Shown here: positions 22,976 through 34,561 of the stretch, piece after piece | How the letters are laid out: every line of letters begins with the position of its first letter | Numbering within the stretch: the stretch's first letter is position 1 | Position numbers and translations under genes: made by a program | NCBI GenBank assembly: GCA_947685225.1 | Contig: CANTUV010000022.1 | Coordinates: 9,156,501-9,220,500, forward strand | Reading direction: 5' to 3' | DNA from: Garcia nutans | Lineage: Eukaryota > Streptophyta > Magnoliopsida > Malpighiales > Euphorbiaceae | DNA length: 64,000 nucleotides | The notes under the pieces: generated by a model | Database searches by the model: none | Seen by the model: only the letters and a program-made list of their open reading frames with translations | Told to the model about the DNA's origin: nothing

Positions 22976-23461
22976 TGTTAGAATTAATTTTAAATTGTTA
23001 AAATTAATCCTCTAATTAATCATAAGTGTGGGCTAAATATATTTAAATATTAAATATGTATTGCGGTCAAATTAAAATAGTCAAATTAAAGTTATGATCA
23101 AATAAGGATTGTTGATTATTGAGGTGTCCTACTCGTAATAGGATTATAAGTGTAGAGACCGATAATAGTTTCTATTTTGTTGAAGGACCAAAATAGAAAC
23201 TATCATCATCAGTTATAAATAAGGGGTCGTGGTCTCCAGGGGAACATAACAATTTTGAGAGAACATTACGTTCCTTCAGTAGTGCTTCCGCTAAACTTAA
23301 AGTGTGTATCTCCTGGAAGGCGACAAACTCCAAAATCGTCTTCAGCTTCAACATACGATGATGTCAGGTACGCAATTTACCCCTTTGCAATTTAATTTGA
23401 ATAATCTAGTGATCTATGCATATTTTATGTTTTAGGGGAATCATATTTTCTCCCCCTTTCA
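22976..23461 (+). repeat. 3' LTR of Copia-1
   Basis: 486 bp, same length as the 5' LTR, ending CCCCCTTTCA before AGAGG. It includes the hairpin (23165-23203) and TATA box (23214-23221). Confidence 0.95.
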
Positions 23462-26400
23462 AGAGGAATATTTCAATAGCTAAAAAGCTTCTTTATTTGA
23501 TGATAGGTTGGAACAATTGGATCTAACAAGGAAAATGTTTATATCCATCCTAACATTATTAGGCCTTTGTGTAAAGCAATACAAGGAAAAACATCAATTA
23601 ATTATTTCATGATGATACCTCCAGTCTTTCCATAGTCTCGAGAATAGGCGGTAAAGTTCAAAACCAACCATTAGGCATTACCATTATTGAGTTGGTATAT
23701 GTGTTAAAGGAAGAAATTTTGGCTAATTCTCGAGCCTCATCTGATACTCAGTAGCTATAAGCAATTAATGATTAAGAGGCGGGGAAAGATTTTGTTTCAA
23801 GTTTAGACTGTTGGGTCTGTCATTTTCATCTAATCCTACTGATAATCTCACATCCTACACCATATTCTATTTAGATGTTATCCTTAGTTTTCATTTTAAA
23901 AGGACCTTAATCAATGATTTTTGGCCTTCATACACGACAAAGAAGTCCATACATGATTTATTTAGTATCTCATCCCCTAGTCCAAGCCTTACCCCACCTA
24001 AGGAGCCCATTCCCTCTGTCCTTAAGGAGACGAGCCTTATCCCATCACTAGTCTGGACTTTAAGTAAGGAAACTTTAGCCTTGACTGCTCCTCTCCTTCC
24101 AAGAAATAGAAATCTTTAGCCAAAAAAAAAAAGGATAAGGAATAAGGGAACTCTTCAATTTCTGTAGATGGCATTGGTGGCTCGCCTTTAGCCACTAAGG
24201 AGACATGATTGTCTTAAGTGTTTCTAGTCTAGGTGGTTGGCGGCCTTGACTAGCAAGTGCTACACGGTTATATGTTATTAATCCTGTCTGACCCTCAACT
24301 TTTTCTGTGGATGGGTTTTCTTGCCTCTTAAGGTGTTTTTGAAGTCAAAGTTATTACTTTTTTTTTTGCTTTTCTTTTATTTTAAATTGTTATTCTTTTA
24401 GTTTTTGTTCAATTTTTTGGCGCTTTAAGGTGATCATTCTACTTTCAAAAGTAAAACAATCTACCTCTGACATTTCACATGCTAATCTGATGGTGTTGCT
24501 ACCCCTTGAGGCTTCTACTTGGTTCATGTTTGTCATAGTTCCCCATTGGTGGAGTTAGATATCTCCCTACTTCAGCTCACTTTCACTACAATATCAAAGC
24601 TTTTCTCTCATAAATTCCAGTCTAGAACATTTTGTCATTCCTTTCCCTCAATATTCATCATATCAAAACACGAGGATGTTTGGGACTTATGGTTTGGAGA
24701 GTATTTGATCTTTTATTAGATTATGTTGCTTCAGTTTAAAACTTTTAACAAGGCTTTTGTCTTTGCTTTATTTGTTGGGCTTCACCCTTGCACTTTTAGG
24801 TTATTATGGTGTTTAGGTTTATTTTTTATCCTTTTTAAATTTCAGTGGGTCTAAGAAAGATTGGTAGTCTTCTATATGTTTTTGTGCCTTAGAGATACAA
24901 GGCCTTTTGTATTCCTTCGTTCTTTAAATGATATTACCTTTTTTTGATAAAAAAAAATGTAATATTTTATAATAAATCTATCATGTGAGATTCAAATTGA
25001 TATAATTATTTTGAATATACAAAAAATTCACTTTAATTATACAATAAATTAAAATTCTCAAAAAAAGTAATTAGAAAATAAAAGAATAAATTATATTCAT
25101 TATCTCTGAGAAATATCCATTGTCACTTTATTATTCTTAATATTCATTTTATCATCTTGTCATCCCTAAAGTAGTTGATTTGTCTCGTTGTCGTCCTTCT
25201 ATCCATCTATCGTCCGAAATCCTAACGGAAAGCTAAAGTCATTTTAGAATCTAACATGGTATGGTTTGTCACGTCAAATTATTTAAAAAAATTAATTTTT
25301 AAAAACTTTATTTACAATTTTTTATTATAAATAATTTAAGCCTTTTTTGAAAAATATGTTATATTTGCAGATGATCCAAAATCTTGTATTTTTTCACATT
25401 TTGAATAATTCTAATGTAAAATTAAAATAATAATTAAATAATTAATAATTAATTTTTTAAACTTAATTGAATAATTCATTTAATTAACTTTGAATAATTC
25501 ACTTAAATAACTAACAATTAAACTTTAGATTACAATAATTAATAATATAATAAAAATGAAAATTTTAGATTATTTGAAAATAATTTAGATTATTCAAATG
25601 TAAAAAAATGAAAAAAATAGATTATTTGCAAATATAATTTAGTTTTTGAAAAAACTTTAAATTATTTGTGAATAAAAATTTATAATAAATAATTTTGAAA
25701 ATTGAGTCTTTTTAATAATTAACCTATAGATATGTTAATTTAATTAATAAATGTTATTTAATTATTAAATAAAATTACTTTATCATTCATAATTTTTTTA
25801 GAAAATTATAGTTAAAATATAAATAAAATAACAATATAAATATGAAATAGAATGTAGCTTAGATGGTTAAACTCTTAGTTTTTGATACTAGAGAAAATAT
25901 AAATTAGCTCTTAACAATTAGTCCTTTCTCATCCATTAAATATATTTTTAATTTTTGATTTGATTTTAATTAATTTTTCATATTTTTAAACTGTAATCAA
26001 ATGGAAAATTTTGATTTGATTATATTTCAAAAATAATTCAAAATATAAAAATATAAGATAAGGTTGATTTTCAACTTAATAGATTTAGTAAATTTTTGTA
26101 TAACTTATACTTAATTTAGTTTTCATTTTACACAAAATACTGTTGTCACCCTACCGAGTTTCCCTTCAATTTTTTTTTCTTGACTAGCATGTTTGGTTGA
26201 TGACATAAATACGACAAAACCGTCAAAATTTATATATTTGAAAAAAAAGAAGAAAAAAGGATAAAAATAAAAAAAAGTTAAAAATAATAATAATAAAGTT
26301 TGTTTATTTGAAACAAACGTTAAAAAAGGTAAACAATATAATCTTCTCGTAAATTACTGGGCTGTTGATAAGCTTACCAGAAAAAGTTAATATTACAAAA

Positions 26401-26479
26401 ATATTAGACTTAAAATTTTTTGTTAAATATACCAGATTTTTTTTTATTAAATAACATCATATACTAAAAAAGCCACAAT

Positions 26480-26820
26480 AAATTTATATTTAGTATATAT
26501 AAAATTTATACTTAATACATAAAGAGTTTATTAAATAAAAAAAAATTCATATCTAAACAATTTATATTAACATTACATAAAGTATAGATAATTTATACAT
26601 CACAATTTATTAATATAATAACACAATTATCACAAAAAACACATATCAATATGTTGTACAGAGTTTACACTTAATATATATATATATATATATATATAAA
26701 GCTTACACTCAATATATAAAAAGCTTATTAAATAAAATCCTTATATATGTTTATTTATGTTAACATTACAAAATTACAAAATATATAAACAATTTATATA
26801 TCACAATTTATTAATACACT
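26480..26820. repeat. Duplicated AT-rich segment, offset about 198 bp
   Basis: TTATTAAATAAAA at 26528 and 26726, AACATTACA, and CACAATTTATTAATA recur in the same order about 198 bp apart. The first copy begins near 26480 and the second near 26680, with the TA run at the junction. Related TTTATACTTAATATATA-like words continue to about 27000. Confidence 0.6.
26674..26698 (+). repeat. Simple repeat (TA)n
   Basis: About 25 bp of TA dinucleotides inside the duplicated AT-rich segment. Confidence 0.9.
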
Positions 26821-27000
26821 TAGTATATATTGAGTTTACTAATATAAAAATCTAAATCGATGTATTATAAAAATTTATAAATTTACAATATATAGATCGA
26901 GTTTATATTAAGTATATATAAAATTTATATTCAGTATATATTGAGTTTAGGAATATATGAAGAGTTTACACTACATAAATAATTTACACTTTATATTATA

Positions 27001-27700
27001 CTTAGTAGATATCATCACTTGAAGAAACAGGATACTATTACTATGTTGTCTCTTGTGCTTCTCGTGTCTGGTCATTACTTGTTGATGAGCTTGCAATGAG
27101 TGGTTGTGACTGCCTCATAAATTCATATTCATATAAGAATTGGAATCAAGTCCTTCTCTATAATGTTGTTGGAAGTTATACAATTTTTCATCTCCCATTG
27201 ATAACGCCATTCTTGATTGGAATTATAACTAGCAATAGGAACAGTCTCGCCCTTCAGGAACCAGTCCAAGCTCTTTCAAAACAAGACCTACTATCATTAA
27301 TATATAGAATTCTGACTTGTTGACACAGAAAATCTATATATTCTATATATAATATATAAAAGCTGAGGAATGAAGAGGGCTTTTTATGCTGCCGCGTCGT
27401 CGATTTTTCGAAACAAAGCTATTCTAATTTTTCCTTCATTTTGTTCTTTTTTTTCCTCATTTTTTTTTTCTCAAAAACCAAATTCTAGACGTTTTTATCA
27501 AAAGATTTATCAAAAAAAGGAATCCTAAACGATTCAGTTGGCTTCCAAATACCTCTCTCTGCCTCTCTCTTTGTCACCTTTACGATCTCTCGAACAAGAA
27601 GAGAGTACTAACGGCACAGTGTAGAAATTGATCCCTCTTGGAATCGTTGAAGGTGCTAAAACTGCTAATAGAAATCGCAGTTTTTCATTCTCTATTTCAG
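27001..27700. other. Spacer upstream of the SKU5-like fragment
   Basis: A mixed-composition stretch. A broken coding-like part on - (27330-27060) has no family I can name. The last 80 bp before 27701 may be intron of the SKU5-like relic. Confidence 0.35.
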
Positions 27701-28049
27701 GTTTGTACAAGCTTGACTTCCCTAACAGACCGATGAACAGACCTCCCAAAGTGAATACCTCTCTAATTAATAGCACTTTCAAAGGTCTTATGGAAATAAT
27801 CTTTCAGGAAAACGACACAAATGTCCAAAACTATCAAATGGATGGATTTGCATTCTTTGTTGTGGGTGAGCTCTGAGTTTTGATATGCTCATGATCATCT
27901 CTGTTAATCCTAAGCAATAGATGTAGGAATTAGAAATTTAATTTTGCAATTTCTTTTGTCTGTATTGGAGTATGGATTTTGGAGAGTGGACAGAGAATAG
28001 CAGAGGCATATGCAACAAATGGGATGGTGTTGCTCGATGCACTATAAAG
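27701..28049 (+). pseudogene. SKU5-similar multicopper oxidase-like fragment (two exons)
   Basis: SKU5-similar proteins are secreted or GPI-anchored cupredoxin-fold proteins linked to cell-wall expansion. Two exons of the third cupredoxin domain are visible. Exon 27701-27865 reads LYKLDFPNRPMNRPPKVN, LINSTFKGLMEIIFQENDT and YQMDGFAFFVVG. Exon 27971-28049 reads MDFGEWTENSRGICNKWDGV and ARCTIK. Splice signals (TTTCAG, GTGAGC, GGAG, GTATAT) remain, but the two exons join out of phase by one base. The expected flanking exons, including the following VYPGAWTA block, were not found. This is a gene relic. Confidence 0.75.
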
Positions 28050-29439
28050 GTATATTCTCTTCTAACTTCCATTCCAAATGCTTTTGTTTAAAGCCATGCT
28101 GGATATCTTTTGTTGGGAAATCCTTTCTTACTTCTTTATGATAATATAAATTCTATAATTATAATTGGTATAATTATATCAGGATAATATAAATTCTTTT
28201 TAGTTCAAGAGAAAGCTATTTAGTAATCTGCCAATGGGTATTAGCCAAATTTAGGTTAAACTAAAGGTTAAATAATGAAGTAGTGTGCAGATTTGGGCTA
28301 TTAGAATTAACTTTTTAGTACAGCAAGGAAGCTAGATGGTAGTTGCTGACTTAAAAGTTGTGCTTTATCCCATTGAAGAACTTGGTTAGATTATTAAAGA
28401 AAACAACTAATCCTTGTGTTTCATCTTTACTTTTGAATTAAAATTTTCTCAGTGTTGCTTTACTTGCTCTCGCTGTCTGTTTATTGGCTTAAACATGACC
28501 AGAAAAGGTGTTCACAAGCAAAGAAGTTATAGCTTCTTATTTTATCAAATTATTATTATATATTGGTTGCAATTTGTTCGATGCTTTTGTGGGGGTAGAA
28601 TGTTTTATGGACTTCATGAGCACATAAAGATAAACTAGATACAACACTCCAGTGTTGTCAAAACTCAAGTTTTAGGTGCATTCATGTCATAATTGTCTGG
28701 AGCATAGGCACTCACTTGAAGGATGTAAAGCACACATTTTTAAAGATGTTCTTAAAATATATGTAAATGTAAGATTTTTTTTATTTTTAAATTATAACAT
28801 CCAAATTCATAAGGAAATATCAAGACTGTTAAAGATATCATGATTGAAAACCATTAGATTGGGTGGAGAGATTTGTTAATGGGATGGTAGAGACCTGTGT
28901 CATGTTCTGCAGAGAATAAATTTCCTGGTGGGCCAAGGAAGAATGACAAATACCTGTACAAGGAAAAATGGAAAAATGACAAATACTATCAAATTTCTCC
29001 TCATAATAATTAAGATTTAAGAGCTTGAAGATTAAAATATAAGAAAATGGATTCAGCCTCTTCCTACAAAAAATAACAAAGATGCTTTAGGTAGATTGAG
29101 TTGAGTTGTTTCAGACACTAATTAACAATTTTTCCTTTGTTTTGATTTTATAGAGTAATTAATTTTTACAGTGAATGCTTGAAATGAATAATTCAGGCAA
29201 AAGGCTGCTTGAATAAGTGGACTCTTTGTGAAAGTAAACTTTTATGGGGTAGGAATTACGTATACTATTGCATTTGCTATTAGCTTAAGGTTTGTTCTTT
29301 TGTATGGTCATTAATTGGACATGTTGAAAGATTAATTTTCTCTATGATTTTGGCCTGAGAATTTTTGTTTTTGTTCTTTAAAGCATTTGAGACAATGTTG
29401 TTCTTTTTATTTGTTTATTTTTGTTTCTGTGAATGAAGG
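28050..29439. other. Spacer between two gene relics
   Basis: No readable gene. It could contain decayed introns or exons of the SKU5-like or permease relics. The frame around 28414-28638 shows no family features. Confidence 0.5.
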
Positions 29440-29722
29440 ACAATTGAGAAATCAGATTGTTACTACAGAGAAGGGTATGAAGTTGTGTGTAAATATTCAA
29501 ACACTTCATTTATGATAATATTTGGAGCAATTCAGAATGTACCGTCCCAACTACCCGATTTTCATAACATACAGGGATATCAATTATAGCTACAGCTATG
29601 TCCTTTGCATACTCAATTGGATTTGGGCTTGGATTTACAAAAGTAACAAGTTGTGGCAAATTAATTAAATCATCTACCATTTTTTTAACCTTACGGAACT
29701 TAATGTTAGAGATCCTAATTAA
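29440..29722 (+). pseudogene. Amino acid permease (AAP)-like relic, left part
   Basis: AAPs are plasma-membrane H+/amino acid symporters of the AAAP family. From 29440 the + strand reads TIEKSDCYYREGYEVVCKYS, NTSFMIIFGAIQNVPSQLPD and FHNIQ, matching the loop and following membrane segment around the family's IPDFH motif. After a one-base shift near 29565 it continues ISIIATAMSFAYSIGFGLGF and TKV, the next transmembrane helix. The copy then loses similarity and is cut by Copia-2 at 29722. Its continuation lies beyond the element. Confidence 0.72.
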
Positions 29723-30189
29723 TGTTGGTTGGTGTCTCCAAGTGGGACTCACCACATGATAATATTAAAACAAAAAAAAAGGGAAGAAGAAGGAATTGAA
29801 AACGTGGTAAAAAATATTAACTTTGAAAATTCAAAGTTCAAATTTGTTAGGCAAAGTTTGGTGGCCTAATTTTAGGCCAAAAACATGTTTAATTTTCAGC
29901 ATATCTCTCCTATAAATAGAGGAAAGAATTGCCAATGGATAGATGTGCCACAGATCAAAATTAATCTGTGAAGAGAGGATTATTCAGTTTTAGGAAGGGT
30001 CTTAAGACTAAGGTCGAGAAAATAGTGATGTTTGGGAAACACTTTTGTGAGTGCCACTATTTTTGTATTAATCTCTTTGTAAGCCTACTATTTTAATAGT
30101 AGAAGAATTATTCGGATTTTGTGTGTGTTATATTTTATTATTCTGCTATTTTTATTATTCTCGTAATTTTAATTTCGGGGGTCCTAACA
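29723..30189 (+). repeat. 5' LTR of Copia-2 (with internal deletion)
   Basis: It runs from TGTTGGTTGGTG to CCTAACA, with TATAAATA at 29911-29918. Compared with the 3' LTR it lacks the block corresponding to about 34957-35008. The deletion ends fall at TTGT-like repeats. Confidence 0.93.
29911..29918 (+). promoter_or_regulatory. TATA box of the Copia-2 LTR
   Basis: TATAAATA preceded by CTCTCC. The 3' LTR has the same box at 34749-34756. A near-palindrome (AACTTTGAAAATTCAAAGTT) lies about 90 bp upstream and could be a factor site, which is inference. Confidence 0.6.
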
Positions 30190-30191
30190 AG

Positions 30192-30203
30192 TGGTATCAG
30201 AGC
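30192..30203 (+). other. Primer binding site of Copia-2
   Basis: TGGTATCAGAGC, complementary to initiator tRNA-Met, two bases after the 5' LTR. Confidence 0.9.
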
Positions 30204-30369
30204 CGAAGATTTCGGCAGGTCCAGATAGCGGTACCGGATCCGTGAATATATTTTAAAAATAAATATATCACGACGACGAGAAAATTACAACGAGTCCATC
30301 GGTGTAGTCCGTTCGAAAAAATGTTGCAGAATTTTATTTTTGGTGAATAGTAAAATAGTAACCCAAAGG

Positions 30370-30555
30370 TGACATACTATTCACGTATAATACTATTCAC
30401 TTGTACGTTACTATTTTACGTATAGTACTATTTACGTGTATGGTCACTATTCAAGTATATGGTTACTATTCACAAATACAGTTACTGTTCATGTATACTA
30501 TTACTATTTATATATACTACTATTTACGTATACGGCACTATTTACGTATACGGAT
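30370..30555 (+). repeat. Short-period minisatellite in the Copia-2 leader
   Basis: About ten degenerate units of 15-20 bp on the theme TACTATTCACGTATA (variants ACTATTTACGTATACGG, TTACTATTCAC) fill the leader between the primer site and the gag start at 30591. Confidence 0.8.
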
Positions 30556-30590
30556 TTTTTTGTTGGTGGTAGTATTCTGCACAAATCAAG

Positions 30591-33500
30591 ATGGACGATA
30601 AAACAACGTGCACGATGGTTAAACTCAACTCATCAAACTATGCGGTATGGAAGATACTAATAAAAGATCTTCTATGTTGCAAAGATCTCTTTGAGACTAT
30701 TGAGTTAAAAGGAGTCAAGCCAGCAGATAAAAATGAGGCCGTCTGGAAGTTGACTGATAGAAAAGCAGCTGGAACTATCAGACAGTCTGTTGAAATGAAC
30801 GTCATTAATCACATCGCTCATGAAAAAGATGCTTATACAATGTGGAAGAAGCTGGAAGACATGTATGAGCGAAAGACTGCTCAGAATAAAGCTTTTCTAA
30901 TAAGAAAGCTTGTAAATCTGAAGTACAGAGATGGCGAAAATGCTTCAGAACACTTGAGCAAATTTCAAGAAATTTTGAACCAGTTATCAACGTCAAAAAT
31001 AGTGCTAGATGATGAGGTACAAGCACTATTCTTATTAAGTTCCTTGCCGGACAGTTGGGAGACGCTGGTTGTCACGCTCAGTAATATGCCAGAAGGAAAT
31101 CTGACCTTAGCTACAGTTAAGGAAAGCATTCTGAATGAAGAAACCAGACGCAAGGAGCATGGTACGAGTAGCAGTTCAGATGCACTCGTCTCAGTTACAG
31201 AAAGGAGGGGAAGAAGCAAAACCAGACATTCTTAAAATTCAGAAAAACATGACAGTTCACGGAAGAGATCCAAGTCAAGAAAATGTGTCACTTGCTATCA
31301 TTGTGGCAAGCCTGGTCACATCCAGAAGCATTGCAGAAAGTGGAAGAAGGAACGAGCCAAGGAAAATGATGAGGAGAAGAAAGATGATATAGAGGTAGTC
31401 TCAGTAGCTATTGATGTTGATGCATTTGGTGATGGAAGTGCACTGATCTCTCATGCTGGTCTCAGTGAGTGTTCCACTAGTCAAGATTCTCTATGGATCA
31501 TTGACTCTGCATGTTCATATCATATTTCTTCTAAGAAGGAATATTTTTCATCACTTATCCTTGGAGATTACGGCCATGTCAAGACGTTGAATGCCACTTA
31601 TGTGAAAAATTACGGCATTGGAACAGTATGCATCAAAACCAATGCTGGTTTTGATCTCTGGTTGGAAGATGTGAGATACACTCCTACGGCAAATTTCAAT
31701 CTGATCTCAGTTCATCGTCTTGATGAATTGGGATATGCAAATCTGTTTGTCAACAGTACGTGGAAGCTTTCCAAAGGAAACCTGGTGTTTGGTAGAGGAA
31801 GAAAGTTTAACACCCTCTACTAATCCCCAGCCAAAGTTTGCACAGGAGTGGTGAATGCAGCTGAAGATTTATCTGCTGAATTGTGGCACAAATGACTTGG
31901 TCACTTGAGTGAGAAAGGAATGGAGACTCTCACCAAGAAGAAAATGCTATCTTTGAAAGGTTTGCCTCTGAAAACATGCACTGATTGTTTGTCTGGTAAA
32001 CAACATAGAGTTTCCTTTCAAAGATCTCCTTCTCCATCTAAAAAGCCTGGTATTCTAGAATTGGTGCACACTGATGTTTGCTCAATGATTGATAAATCTT
32101 TGAGTGGGTGTTCGTATTATGTCAGCTTTATTGATGACTATTCTAAAAAGGTGTGAGCTTTACCAATAAAGTCAAAAGACCAGGTACTGGAGATGTTTAA
32201 GGTCTTTCATGCCAGTGTTGAAAGACAAACCGGAAGAAAGTTGAAATGTGTTAGAGCTGATAATGGTGGTGAGTACAGAGGACCATTTGAGAAGTACTGC
32301 TCAGAACACGGCATCAGACTTCAGAAGACAGTTCCCAAAACTCCACAACAGAATGGAGTTGCTGAGAGAATGAACAGAACCATCGTTGAAAGAGTTAGAT
32401 GTATGCTCTCTCATGCCAATCTTCCAAAGACCTTTTGGGTTGAAGCAATGAGAACTGCAGTATACCTGATTAACCTTTCACCTTCAACCTCCTTCAACGG
32501 AGATGTTCCAGAAAAGGTGTGGTCAGGAAAAGATATTTCTTACGATCATCTTAAAGTTTTTGGCTGCAGGGCTTTTGTTCATATTCCAAAAGATGAAAGA
32601 TCCAAGCTAGATTCGAAGTCAAAGCAGTGTATCTTCTTGGGTTATGGAAATGATGATTTTGGGTATAGATTATGGGATCCAGTTGAAAAGAAGCTCATCA
32701 GAAGCAGAGATGTAGTATTCCTGGAGGACCAAACCATTGAAGATTCTGAGAAAAATGAAAAGTCAAAATTTGTCAATGAGTTTCCTGTTGATCTTGATGT
32801 AGAACCTCGTGTAGTACCACAAGGTGATGATGAGCCAGAAGCTGATGGTGAACCAGTACAAAATGATGCTGAACCAGCTCCTACAAAAGAACCGCCTCAA
32901 TTGAGAAGATCTGCAAGAGGCAGAATACCTTCCCAGAGATATTCTCCTAATGAGTATGACTTGCTAACTCAAGGGGGAGAATCAGAGGACTATCAGGAGG
33001 CAATGCAAGATTCTAAGAAGAATGAATGGTTGAAAGCCATGCAAGATGAGATGAAATCCTTGCATTAGAACCACACTTATGAGTTGGTGAAACTGCCTCA
33101 AGGTAAGAAAGCACTGAAGAACAAATGGGTGTTCAGGTTGAAGACTGAACAGAACAGCTCACAGCCAAGGTACAAGGCGAGACTGGTTGTGAAGGGATTT
33201 GGTCAGAAGAAAGGAGTTGACTTTGAAGAGATTTTCTCACCCGTAGTTAAGATGTCTTCTATCAGAGTTGTGCTCGGTTTAACAGCTAGCTTGAATTTAG
33301 AGATCGAGCAACTTGATGTGAAGACCACTTTCCTCCATGGTGACTTAGAGGAGGAAATTTATATGGAGCAGCCAGAAGGGTTTAGAGTCAAAGGCAAAGA
33401 ACACTTGGTGTGTAGATTGCAGAAGAGCTTGTACGACCTCAAACAAGCTCCTAGACAGTGGTACAGGAAGTTTGACTCTTTCATGGTGAATCACGGGTAT

Positions 33501-34544
33501 GAGAAAACTACTTCTGATCATTGTGTATTTGTGAAAAAGTTCGCAGATGGTGACTTTATTATTCTCTTGTTATATGTTGATGATATTCTGATTGTGGGCC
33601 ATAATACTGAGAAAATTGAAAGCTTGAAAAAGGAGCTTGCGAAATCCTTTGCCATGAAGGATTTGGGATCAGCAAAACAGATTCTTGGAATGAAGATCTC
33701 TAGAGACAGGACAAAAAGAAAGCTGTGGTTGTCTCAGGAGAAGTACATTGAGAAAGTTCTTAACAGATTCAACATGAGTAATGCAAAGCCAGTTTCTACT
33801 CCACTTGCAGGTCATTTCAAATTAAGTTTCACACAATGTCCTTCAAGTGAGGATGAAAAAGAAGATATGAAGAAAATTCCTTATGCATCTACTGTTGGTA
33901 GTTTAATGTACGCCATGGTATGCACAAGACCAGATATTGCTCATGTTGTTGGTGTTGTCAGCCGATTTCTTTCAAATCCGGGCAAAGAACACTGGAATGC
34001 AGTGAAGTGGATTCTCAGGTATCTTAAAGGCACTTCCAAAACTTGTTTATGTTTTGGTGATAACAGACCTGTGTTAGACAGTTACACAGATGCAGATATG
34101 GGCGGAGATGTTGATTCACGCAAATCAACTTCTGGATATCTAATTACCTTTGCAGGAGCAGCAGTTTCTTGCCAATCAAAATTGCAGAAATGTGTCGCGC
34201 TATCATCGACCGAGGCGGAATATATAGCTATTACAGAAGCTAGCAAAGAACTCTTGTGGATGAAAAAGTTCCTACAAGAATTGAGTATAGAACAAGAGAA
34301 GTATGTCCTGCTATGCGACAGTCAGAGCGCTTTACATCTCAGCAAGAATTCGACCTTTCATTCAAGGTCAAAGCACATTGAGGTGAGGTATCATTGGATA
34401 CGTGATGCGCTGGAAATGAAGTCATTTCAGATAGTAAAAGTTCATACTGATGACAATGGCGCGGATATGATGACAAAAGCTTTACCCACGAAAAAGCTTG
34501 TTGCTTGCAGAAAGATAGCCGGTATGGCTAACATTCCCACTTGA
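30591..34544 (+). pseudogene. gag-pol of Copia-2: one frame with five stops
   Basis: From Met 30591 (MDDKTTCTMVKLNSSNYAVW) to TGA 34542-34544 the whole polyprotein stays in one reading frame; no frameshift was seen. Domains in order: gag (DUF4219/UBN2-like), zinc knuckle CYHCGKPGHIQKHC near 31288, protease WIIDSACSYHIS near 31500, integrase (LGHLSEKGM; HTDVC; FIDDYSKKV; RADNGGEYRG; PQQNGVAERMNRT), RT with LLLYVDDILIVGH near 33570, and RNase H (YTDADMGGDVDSRKSTSGY; STEAEYIA). In-frame stops lie at 31233 (TAA), 31821 (TAA), 31893 (TGA), 32154 (TGA) and 33066 (TAG). Apart from these the protein looks well preserved. Confidence 0.92.
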
Positions 34545-34550
34545 AGACCA

Positions 34551-34561
34551 CGGGGGAGATT
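34551..34561 (+). other. Polypurine tract of Copia-2
   Basis: CGGGGGAGATT immediately before the 3' LTR, seven bases after the gag-pol stop. Confidence 0.85.

Larger units (their letters stand above)
16965..23461 (+). mobile_element. Copia-1: complete Ty1/copia retrotransposon
   Basis: A 6.5-kb element with two 486-bp LTRs (TG...CA), primer binding site, gag-pol and polypurine tract. It is flanked by the perfect 5-bp target duplication AGAGG (16960-16964 and 23462-23466). By eye the two LTRs differ at five positions, about 1%, so this is the youngest insertion in the window by that measure. Domain order protease-integrase-RT-RNase H places it in Copia. The coding region is damaged (one stop, one frameshift, a gutted RNase H), so the copy cannot move on its own. 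Confidence 0.95.
16545..24957 (+). mobile_element. LINE-like sequence interrupted by Copia-1
   Basis: The DNA on both sides of Copia-1 has a different texture from the AT-rich spacers. A short open stretch reads MNPTLDAIKDIITKANYLAC (from 16811), and the right flank (23467 onward) continues as broken coding-like DNA. It ends around 24900-24957 with CCTTTTGTATTCCTTCG, TTTTTTTGATAAAAAAAAA and then plain AT-rich spacer, which is typical of plant LINE 3' ends. No reverse transcriptase motif could be read. The LINE label is therefore tentative; the left boundary is approximate. Confidence 0.35.
24958..27000. other. AT-rich intergenic DNA
   Basis: No gene is supported. It contains AT-rich low-complexity DNA, a duplicated segment at 26480-26820 and a TA dinucleotide run at 26674-26698. 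Confidence 0.6.

Noticed and set aside
29510..29755. 81-codon - frame crossing the Copia-2 left edge
   Set aside because: It is the antisense of the permease relic and reads into the LTR.
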